DNA of 64,000 nt from a virus. This document shows, piece by piece, positions 31,501-38,000 of this stretch. A model generated the notes under the pieces. That model was not told the DNA's origin, searched no databases, and saw only the letters and a list, made by a program, of their open reading frames with translations. The translations under genes and the position numbers were made by a program. The stretch lies in IMG/VR virus record IMGVR_UViG_3300008117_000010, positions 46,527 through 110,526 of that record; one strand, written 5' to 3'. The stretch's first letter is position 1. Every line of letters starts with the position of its first letter.

Positions 31501-34500
31501 AATAAAAGAGGTCAAATATACGGATCAATTTTACCTAAAGAGATTATTAATAAGTTATTAAATGAATCTCCAATATCTAGCTTTAATATCCAAAAAGATA
31601 TTGTAGCAATGATGGAAGCATTATTTCCAGTAAGAATGAGTGACGTAGTTGAGGATGCAATAAATGATACAGATGAAACTGTATGGAAAAACATTGGTGA
31701 AAATTTAAACTTTGATGATAGAACAAAAATTGTTGATGCAAAAAATGCATTCAGAAATGCTTTAATTCCCTATTTGTTTCAAGAATCATATTATAGTCTA
31801 AATGAAGAAGAGTATAGAGGATATAAAATAAAATATACTTCAGACTATGCAGATAGAGTTGTTGTTATTTCTCCTACTGAACCAGATGTAATATTAATTA
31901 ATCAGACTGCAGTAGATAACTTAATTACTAGTACAAATAATAATTCTAAGAAATTATATATGCCAGAGTTTATGCTTACTGCTTACGGTGTAGCATCACT
32001 TCCGGTAAATACATTTAAAAACATTAATGAAAATATTGGTTTAAGAAAATATTTAATTGAAAGAGAAATTCAAAGAACGTTAGATGAAAACAGTTTTGAA
32101 AAAATTTCAAAGTCATTATTATATAAGACATATAAAAATAAGCTTAAAATAGAAGATGTAAATAATCCATATCTGTCAGTAAATAATCAATTAACTTCTT
32201 TAACTAGTCAATTAAATATTTCTAAAGAAGAAGCCTATAATTTATTAGCATATGAATTAGTGTTAAGAGATAAAAGTCTTAATAATCTTAATTTCCCAGG
32301 CTGGCTTTTCTATGATACTAAGAATGAACAAACTTCATATGGTTCTCAATTAAATTATATTAAAAGAAAATATAACTTTTTAGAAAGAGAATTTTCTGTA
32401 TTAGATGCACTTGAAGTTAGAAGAAATAAAAATACTAATGAAGTTAATATAAAACTGAAAGACACACGTATTACTGGTAGTGAAAAGAATATATTCCAAA
32501 GCCAGATTAATATGTTAAGTGATCCTCAAAAACTGCTAGAAATAAAATCAAGTCTAAGTGAAGCAGATATAAATGAAATAACATCTTTCTTTAAAAGGTT
32601 TCATGTATTTGCTTATTTGCAAAGTGCTGCAAATTCAACTAGTAGCACATATAATTTATTACCAATTGCTAACCCAATGGTAATTGAAAATTTAATTGCA
32701 CAACCAATTCAAGACTTTGCTAGTTTTGAATATGATCAGTTTTCGGAAAATAATGAGGAAGTAACAAATTACATTATTGAGCGGGATAATAAAATAGAAA
32801 CAGTTGAAACTGCAATTAAAAATTATAATAATATATTATCGGCTCAATTTAAAACTAATCATGTCACATTAATAAAACAACGGTTTGAATGGAATGCTGA
32901 TACATTATCACTACAAGAACAACAAGCTGCTGAAGAAGATAATCTAAAGTTATTAAAAGCTCAAAATCCTTTAGGATTAGTTGAAGTACCAACTAAAGCT
33001 GAAAAAAATATTATTAAAAATAAAGGTAAAAAAACAGTATTTTCTTTAATTACTAATTCGCTTGGTCAAGCTTATTTATATGAATCAGAAGCTAAAGGTT
33101 TAGATGCTGTAGTAATAGAAAATCTAGATACCTTAAAAGATGATTATTTATTTATTGGTAATACTGGAACTGAAACTTTTACTGATGGAACTATTTCTAA
33201 AGTAGATGATGGAAAGTTATTACAGAGTCAAGCATTTCTTGGTGTTCCCTCTAGAAAAATCAAAGGAGATTTAACTGATGAAACTCTTGAGGAAAATAAA
33301 AAATTAATAGATGATGCTATTCAAAATATACTTAATCGTAGGTCTAATAAGCTTTTAGTATTTAATAAAAACGGATACGGTCAAAACTTAATTGGAAGAA
33401 ATCCAAATAATGCATCAGAACTTAAAGGTAAAGTTACAGCACCAAAAACTTTCCAATACTTATCTCAGAAATTAGCACAACATTTTGGTTTTGTAAATCC
33501 AAATTCAACTTTACAATCAACAGTTGATGAGTCCAAAGTAAAAACTATATCAACAGATTATGGGGTAGTTCAAGCTGAAACTAATCCTACTAAAGAATTT
33601 GATCAAAAATTAGCAGATGCTATTTATCAAGATGTTAAAGATAATTCTTATGTTGAAAATGGTAGTAACACTGCACAAAGAATGTGGGCTAATGGATTGA
33701 TGTGGAAAGGTAATAACACTAAAAAACCAACAGGTCAAGTTTTAAAGGTTCAACCAGCACAAGTAGATTATAATGCTAATGGTAAACTTACTCCTGTAAA
33801 AACCCCGTATTTTTATGATTCTGAGTACAATGATGGAACACCGGTAGCACCAATAACTAACTTAGATTTCTTAAAAAAACACATTGAAAATACTTTGGGT
33901 ATTGATATGTCAGACTATGATGTAAGCTTAAATAACATATATGAAGAAGGTCATGATTTATTTAGACATACTGACATTGATGAATCAAACACAGCTAAAA
34001 ATTATCCTGTAATTGTATACGTTTTTGGCAATAATCATAAAGTAAGATTTGATGATAACGGTGGTAAAAGAGCGATGGGTAAAATGGTAAATCCAAAAAC
34101 TCTTACATTAAAAAATGGAGATATATATGCTTTTGGTGTAAATGGTAAAGGTAGATTTGAAACTGTTCATGATGTAGTGGCTTCACCAAAAACAAATGAT
34201 AATTTTCCTGAATTAATAGGAAGTGATGGTAAACCAACTAAAAAATATACTGTTACTTTTACATTTAGAAGAGCTGCTGATTTAGAACCGGGTATGCCTA
34301 AAACACCCGCTAATTTTAATACTACAAATACTAATACAACAGTAACTGTAAATAAACCTAGTGAATATACTAATCATTCAGGTGGTGCTAAAGGTGCAGA
34401 TACTGCATGGGATGTAGAAGCTAAAAAATTAGGATACCTTACAAATGATGTTCATTGGCGTGAACCTGGTAAAACTGAAATTGATAGTCTAGAATTAAAA

Positions 34501-35052
34501 AAACTTGGACGAACAGCTACTCCAATGTCTCCTGAACTATATGCTAGAGGTAAACAAATAGCAGATATAATTGATGAATCATTTGGTGAAGATCCAAATA
34601 GAGCAGGTTCTCATTATAGATATCGTAATTATGCTCAAGTTGCAAATTCAGATGCCATATTTGCAATATCACAAGGTTTTGGTGTAAGACCTAAGGATCC
34701 TAAAAAACGATATGCACCATTAGATAGAGGTACTTTATATGCAATTTACGGTGCTATTTATGATGGTAAACCAGTATATGTATATGATCAGATGGCAAGT
34801 GTTTGGCGTACATTTAATAGAGAAACAAAAAAATGGCAAGAAACAGGTATTCCAAAACTTACTCAAAATTTTGCTGGTGTCGGTTCAAGAAATTTAGAAG
34901 AAAATGGTAGACAAGCAATAATAGATGTACTAAAAAATACATTTGGTCAAAACGCTCCATCCTCAATAACTCCATCAAAAATTTCAGTACCTTTAACATC
35001 ATTAGAAATATACAATGCAATAATTAACGATATTAAATCCTGTGGAATATAA
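22507..35052 (+). CDS. Giant crAss-like virion RNA polymerase polyprotein with zincin, AlkB-like and SLOG-like domains
   Basis: A 4181-aa protein. Residues about 560-695 resemble an ASCH/PUA-like fold (weak). Residues about 980-1090 hold a zincin (HEAWH, His991-His995). The segment around residues 2370-2500 carries the polymerase signature: a DPBB-like strand set (GPRIPVQGLNSM, FLPRNYGNVIVVPSEIVG) leading into GSDFDVDKL with Asp2478, Asp2480 and Asp2482, equivalent to the DFDGD metal site of the crAss-like phi14:2 virion RNA polymerase and YonO. Residues about 3750-3930 are an AlkB-like 2OG-Fe(II) oxygenase (HxD at 3821-3823, His3888, Arg3921). Residues about 3955-4150 are SLOG-like. It would be ejected to transcribe early genes. 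It is roughly twice the size of phi14:2 gp66 (about 2180 aa). Its stop overlaps the next start (TAATG). The polymerase call is strong. Confidence 0.88.
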   Translation: MQLCNIDKSQRELLYRAIAAIINDAIQNKQPIDTKKIGNQIYDIVYKKSQDNAKALSYVLLVPKAIDQILSFNDNFKDYAVDNKFEFDELAKLVSSLNKSSEETILNDISTFLGKMSNKNSFEDAQKDLQNLQSEQAKNKNSKILVPSSYLAKPESLYTTTGQQGLREDINIPDPSMQFYYDIIKKLNTNYINEEGGVVYPNVKSGLFLSIISGVNIADNEMYTRDAGNRNEYNKNFFLALTDNLGKIMYFDTNYNVVERSAGKPIYFPLRTNLDSIVDKLNIGQSQLESLREAAKFINQDKVNNRVVNKITFKSDGYLSTSNSLPKVDIASIKNNNILTFVTVPGSNQLYVSSKGEYHFTVDVSFKDFTTVRANLIADLILNPVYKDGKLLSNNDKYNILSNWLFQREMKFGQKNKKFYVTLNGQSLNLEDKEDSKEKIVNFLTRKIKTDKTEYQNKFTWQSRLLENNETISLFSLSVEDGKYIYTDNPVSYQEYLKQITFAKIQTVDGEIFPMNGYIGYELGNRISKPKPVETKVEIKKQTPVTLDTNEYNRAVKEADSKKPIEQNFFDGYRPNSDKTKIHTIRPEITSIYGKGVKTLKLVQEGIRTRSTRLANWMKENNPKVGDYFWQINKKNPSEKVLTRITAVYDKTDPRFKNNWFKEGWVDSDFKYVEDYAGAIEFEVIKSVVAIGVQPQVTTEEKFDLIPTRPISEIEKEIESFESEIRYAAGQLEQLQTKMELVEDEETIESFILSQFTPVNPESARKETGTNIGTKQDINPALLNKRGPSVERLAEEIGSLARGVPYHFRAEDDYIRDQIIEILVKGKAKYKEELQGGNLQDIKYYEERINDISKKLDELNVELENAKLAPPVSTPQETVQIESIEESIVNESETKEEDIDLGEIDPNDLKNLLEKRILQKESEVKATNEKIKKALPWYNSIKTKSGKKLSSFLPIKEMFDAVNTSNPNAVAHWSMSGITLFNGSDYSDLYHEAWHAFTQQFLTTEERNNLYNAVRGKSGTFEDYNGNIVEFSLASKKQIEEFLAEEFREFMLRDGKGMYEKKSIFSKIFNKIRELLLWLFDRTTYYDVYNNSKATRNISRLFNELRIGELAEPVNEVDPDFAIKGLDRVIKVKDSSDTFTIEESKTISDTIDSLFSEYSDKVNNATKVKSASIQLQISPTFQLNAYKYAKNRLIQRKNELVQKVKTKLSEKKIDDLNTEELNLFRKDIKNINLLKKAIKAFIIPENLNNVKSAKEIDGIISSHQQLSEYLKDIVQLEEEYNILNNNVIADRAGNANSFEQLTDPKLLYTFGGVFERDEKGEIIKNSLGFNKTMAPKRVFNKLSNILETNDNEKRPNNITALYKKMESLQKTDPFIKDILNKLGSPYTTNTNVNSLWSALEVLILPVAHVMRAEIVKGDNNSISAVFVTNASLETESAIRSFANYTAVLDSSDPNNFLFENADGVNIIDLRSIFVPTEGRPKNYGNSKAAQENPLEFLRAIGIYLPNDPNVIKELMTEEAQEYINRLYNAALEIKNYNYSKGTKESDKIEVFSIKEILKDYSKDPKYKNVKKLPKGQSVAKKFFTKLYLKYSDQSNNLSITTVDDKTVFQRSLPNTLMMKAQIINSADSFNNLVSIPETEDLAKEINGKTKNPWSKASQLLNKVLFDEKGNKREGARIDIASLDGLKIRLDEVDLAAIKSSDSDPYSKQLLDIIFTLEYGVSEATRHAGKSSTFLFEITRSDGSKHYINLEKFTRNISKGENIFNSGIVDAVNIFVNYLASEYERIQLATNDPENKNIRTGNGKSMAEVGSEFLLFKDIIPKSILDNIKSIEGVETYEDFLQHLDNNVSLRDSIKKNIYNYLNNVVKQELNDFNKLNVKKEFNDILHKKMKSASQRALKGGKITKETELNYNQLRNSAITAYTINSLIHNIETGLLFYGDPAIFNNNKQDYQKRNSGAGSTGIVTRTDDAYLQFINSKGGLGKVKNEQRNFDGTLNTVVLNDPKTTAKLYNEYIKAAKNKESERLKKLKKSQKEIDIALKKIEEKFSEAYENMKEADAQGYISFSAYRALSWGMNKWTLAQELGYQKIMNGEKIDNADILYPVRKYQYWGSLQTKGLPATAFHKFSLLPLIPTLTENAPHLNALRMKMENEGIDYLTFETGSKAGTIAIDNKLDNLYKGDSSDRILDLPVEFTKNVVFAKFLKEQLSIAPQFKETVTFSTQLRKLVIEGLWEEGEPVGKNEEEKNNVKQKTAAYINAVNNLTELLFIELKDKAGINPETNKVENKVKLIDYLTNALENKDTPYHIIEQIASLKTRLQTGISFDYLIQASDIEKLITGLVYKKVINQKVYGEGLIQVSTAGWAVKKDDNLKFYRTENGVVKPMQVKIAMQGEFLNLLQHPDVLDIVSAEENITELQALNRLLKDEAWVNKNREMITLMGPRIPVQGLNSMEVMEIAEFLPRNYGNVIVVPSEIVGKAGSDFDVDKLSIVFPGIKVYNGVPQVVNFNKNLFKQTTRSQLIKEKVRLEKLVDVTYETRRGLYEMIKDDAIFTDEQRVALERLYAEHKEQMAEVNIRIKELEAQWEETGGAEVLLKGTIPDDYSLQNTLLNTYAERARIRKQFQNNRYLYKSTFIDEDFKNDLEAIENKIDDVTKQIDSISIAAAEYDVLKSTIDILLLPQNFVSLITPNTTIDAKGLSKEMRKRVDFGYSTEDNFLKENKGFSPTRIYEPKYNREKLDYNKVGKDSLGIGAVDNTFNVLLNYVGAYLNNDVAITKDYSRRIVIRGLKHNKYKDTENISLSKIYDANNEFKISDIISQFINGWVDVEKDEWIFFIQGNKELSSTLLFMIQAGIPLNDAVVFLNQPIIRDYYNRVRLALSPASEILEEGKKDKYVRNKVFDDLMYNNDIYRNIYDGEKEKTKKSFSKAGRFYAISTIAEKYKFNKESLESKLSNPIGTYSQDDYAILGHFFELRENANSLTNIKMALNFDTKRETSIDEVKEKLNKRGQIYGSILPKEIINKLLNESPISSFNIQKDIVAMMEALFPVRMSDVVEDAINDTDETVWKNIGENLNFDDRTKIVDAKNAFRNALIPYLFQESYYSLNEEEYRGYKIKYTSDYADRVVVISPTEPDVILINQTAVDNLITSTNNNSKKLYMPEFMLTAYGVASLPVNTFKNINENIGLRKYLIEREIQRTLDENSFEKISKSLLYKTYKNKLKIEDVNNPYLSVNNQLTSLTSQLNISKEEAYNLLAYELVLRDKSLNNLNFPGWLFYDTKNEQTSYGSQLNYIKRKYNFLEREFSVLDALEVRRNKNTNEVNIKLKDTRITGSEKNIFQSQINMLSDPQKLLEIKSSLSEADINEITSFFKRFHVFAYLQSAANSTSSTYNLLPIANPMVIENLIAQPIQDFASFEYDQFSENNEEVTNYIIERDNKIETVETAIKNYNNILSAQFKTNHVTLIKQRFEWNADTLSLQEQQAAEEDNLKLLKAQNPLGLVEVPTKAEKNIIKNKGKKTVFSLITNSLGQAYLYESEAKGLDAVVIENLDTLKDDYLFIGNTGTETFTDGTISKVDDGKLLQSQAFLGVPSRKIKGDLTDETLEENKKLIDDAIQNILNRRSNKLLVFNKNGYGQNLIGRNPNNASELKGKVTAPKTFQYLSQKLAQHFGFVNPNSTLQSTVDESKVKTISTDYGVVQAETNPTKEFDQKLADAIYQDVKDNSYVENGSNTAQRMWANGLMWKGNNTKKPTGQVLKVQPAQVDYNANGKLTPVKTPYFYDSEYNDGTPVAPITNLDFLKKHIENTLGIDMSDYDVSLNNIYEEGHDLFRHTDIDESNTAKNYPVIVYVFGNNHKVRFDDNGGKRAMGKMVNPKTLTLKNGDIYAFGVNGKGRFETVHDVVASPKTNDNFPELIGSDGKPTKKYTVTFTFRRAADLEPGMPKTPANFNTTNTNTTVTVNKPSEYTNHSGGAKGADTAWDVEAKKLGYLTNDVHWREPGKTEIDSLELKKLGRTATPMSPELYARGKQIADIIDESFGEDPNRAGSHYRYRNYAQVANSDAIFAISQGFGVRPKDPKKRYAPLDRGTLYAIYGAIYDGKPVYVYDQMASVWRTFNRETKKWQETGIPKLTQNFAGVGSRNLEENGRQAIIDVLKNTFGQNAPSSITPSKISVPLTSLEIYNAIINDIKSCGI
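25440..25770 (+). other. Zincin metallopeptidase domain
   Basis: The motif HEAWH (residues 991-995) follows a hydrophobic strand, with a downstream helix containing EEFLAEEFREF that may provide the third ligand, and a terminal helix (FNKIRELLLWLF). This is the layout of the MPTase-PolyVal family of phage polyvalent proteins. It may release domains from the giant proteins; that is inferred. Confidence 0.7.
29938..29955 (+). other. RNA polymerase catalytic metal-binding loop (DFDVDK)
   Basis: Three aspartates spaced one residue apart (2478, 2480, 2482) follow a Gly-Ser turn at the end of a double-psi beta-barrel-like strand. This is the magnesium-binding centre of two-barrel RNA polymerases, here with Val where DFDGD has Gly. 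Confidence 0.85.
33750..34300 (+). other. AlkB-like 2OG-Fe(II) oxygenase domain
   Basis: Iron ligands HxD (RHTDIDES, His3821/Asp3823) and His3888 (ETVHDV) and a 2-oxoglutarate-binding Arg (TFTFRRA, near 3921) occur in correct order and spacing, with the usual preceding loop (NNIYEEGHDLF). AlkB-type enzymes demethylate or hydroxylate nucleic acid bases. In a virion RNA polymerase protein it could repair or strip modifications from the entering DNA; that is a hypothesis. Confidence 0.75.
34370..35045 (+). other. SLOG-like (Rossmann, DprA/YspA-related) domain, apparently permuted
   Basis: SGGAKGADTAWD (from about residue 3957) is the nucleotide-binding loop of SLOG-type folds. A middle strand (NSDAIFAISQGFG) and KPVYVYDQ follow, and the strand FAGVGSRNLEENGRQAI, normally at the N-terminus, comes last. 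The order suggests a circular permutation or an incomplete second copy. Confidence 0.65.
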
Positions 35053-38000
35053 TGGCAACATGTGTAATAAATACTCCTGAATTTGAAGCAATAGAAAAAG
35101 TAACTAATAGTGCTACCGCATGGAAAGAATTTGCTAGATCAAAAATTACTGGAGAAGCAATGCGCTCTCCAGAAACAGTGCTAGAAGAATCATGGTATAG
35201 AGGACAATTTCTAAATAAAAAACCAGGTGAACCATGGATAGATAGAATGGATGGTTTTCAACAACAAATGAATTCATGGCCTGAGTATAATCTTTTAGCT
35301 AATCCAATTAAATATGATTTTAAAGGTCATAATGATGCAGTTAGTCTTTCTGCTATAAGACAATTAGCAGATAGGCTAAAAGAAAAAACTGGAATTAATT
35401 ATGAAATTATTTCACAAGAACAAGCAATTGAGTTAACAAAGCATTTAGATATTAAACAACAATATGTTACTGGTAAGCCAGCATTTTATTTAGGAGGTGT
35501 AGCTTATTTAGTTAGTGATTTTGTTTCTGCAACTAATGTGCTACACGAATTTGCACACCCTATTATTAAAGCAATTGCTGTAGATAATCCAAAACTATTC
35601 AATAATCTTTATACACAGATACAAAATCAATATCCTGATATAATAGAATACCTTAAGAGTGAATATGATTATCTAGATATTAATTCAAGTGAATTTAAAG
35701 AAGAAGCAATTGTTACTGCACTTGATTTATTTCATAGCATAAAACAAGAAAATCCTAAAGCAAAAGGTCCATTTATAGATTTATTAAATGATATACTTTA
35801 TGCTATAAGAAAATTTTTAAGAAAGATTACTAATAATAAAGTAAAGGTTGAAAATATAAATGAGTTCTCAACTTTAGAAGACCTAGCTAATCTAATGACT
35901 GATGATACTACATTTGAGTTAGATGATCAAATAATTACTAATAGTGACTTTGCAGCATATGCTTCGACATATAATGATTATTTAAATGAATTGAGAAAAG
36001 CTGCTAGTCCTGCGGATATACAGGGGGCATTACTTAATACATATGATATTGTAATTGAGCAATTAAAAGCATTAGAAAATAATCCTAATTATCGTTTTGC
36101 AGCTGAAATATTAAAAGATAAATATGGTGAATTAGAAGTTCAAAATATTGTTAAAAATATTAATCGTGTTAAAGATGATGCAAAAGCTTTAAAAGATCAG
36201 GCTAAAATGGATAGAGCTCGTGCTAGTGAGTTTCTTAAATCTATTTTACTATTAGAAGAAATGATTAAAAAAACTAATGCTAGTTTAAGAACACTCGAAA
36301 AAGAAGCAAAAGAAAACGAAAATAATAATAGAGATAACCGAGATGTTCTTCAGAATGTTTATTATCTCAATAATCTTTTAAACGGTTGGAATGAATTAAT
36401 AAACGAATATATAAATACACTTGAAGAGAATAATGTAGATATAGAAAATGATTTCTATAAAATGCTTAGTGCAATAAAAAGAAAAATAGAAAACACACAA
36501 TCAATTGCAAATAACATATACACATATAAAATTACCGATGTTTTAAGTGCTGAAATTCAACCATTGATGGAAGCTATTGACATGCGTTATGAAGCTCTAT
36601 TAAAATTTTATAAAGATCGTAATGCGCCACAATGGAAAATAGCAGATGTAGAAAAAGAATATGCAGAAATAAAACTTAATCCTGGAAAAATCCAGGAAAT
36701 GCTAAAAGGAGATTTAGGAGATGCACATTTCTTGAATTCATTTTTAGAAGGTTATATGAATAACCAAGATCCGGTTGTATTTGCATTTGCTTCTTATGTT
36801 AAAAATGGATTGAATGATCTTAATTCTAATTCATTAGAAAAAATGAATAAGTTTCTAGTTGAGCTAGAACCATTATTACAAGCAGCTGGATTTAATCGTA
36901 ACAGATTATCTGATTTAGGTGAGCGTTTAACTCAAATAGATTCAACACCATATAGAGAAAGAAAAGAATTAAAATTTAAAAAGGTATATAAGTTCATTAA
37001 TCCTTGGAAAGGTCAAGATGAAGCAATTGCAAAAATGAACGAGGCAATTAATAATGCTCGTAACGTAGCAAGAGAGTCAGGTGATTACACAGAAGTTCAA
37101 AGATTAATGCAAGAGAAAGAAGACTTTCAGCGTAAGTATTTTTATACAGAGTACACTCAAAAATATTACGATAGATATAACATCTTAAATAAAGACGAGT
37201 TAGGTAGAGAAGCAAAAGATTTATTAACTACAATTGATTTTAAAATAAAAGAATTACAAAACTCTATTCTTTCACCAACTCAAGATATTGTTGGACTAGA
37301 TGAACTTGATGCATTACAGCGTGAGAGAAAATATCTTTTTTCTCTTACTGATGAGAATGGTAAACTAAAGTCAGGTAGAGATCTTGAAATTGCAAAGCGT
37401 TTACAAGAGTATAATGCTTCTGCAAAAGATATGTTTACTAAAATAACTTTTCCAGGATTATTTGAACAAGCATATCGTGAAGCAGAAAACTATTTTATCG
37501 ATCAAGGATATGAAAGAGGTACGCCTGCCTATGAGCAGTTAATGAACGAATGGTTAAAAAAGAATTCTAAAATAGAATTAAGTTCTGATTTCTATGTAAT
37601 GCGTGCTAATTTATACGCTGAGATTCAAGAACTTGAAGAACAATATAGAGACCTCGTATCTCAACTTGGATACGATCAAGGAATAGCGAGAACAGAAGAA
37701 GAAATGCTAGATCTATATAAAGAATTAAATGATATTCTATATAGACATAGAGATGAAAGTGGTCAACCACAGGGATCACTAATGAATAAAGAAACACTTG
37801 AAAGAGTTTTCTTTTTAGAAAGTGAAATTGAACGTATAAAAACTGAAGCTCCAAGTTTTAATAATCTTACACGAGATGAAAATTCTTGGTTAAGAGATTA
37901 CTTTGATCGTATTAAAGCTGGTGAAGAAATATCAGATGAAGATAAAGCTAGAGCAAGAGAGTTAAATAAAAAGAAAGTATCATTAAAAGGTAAAAAGTAT

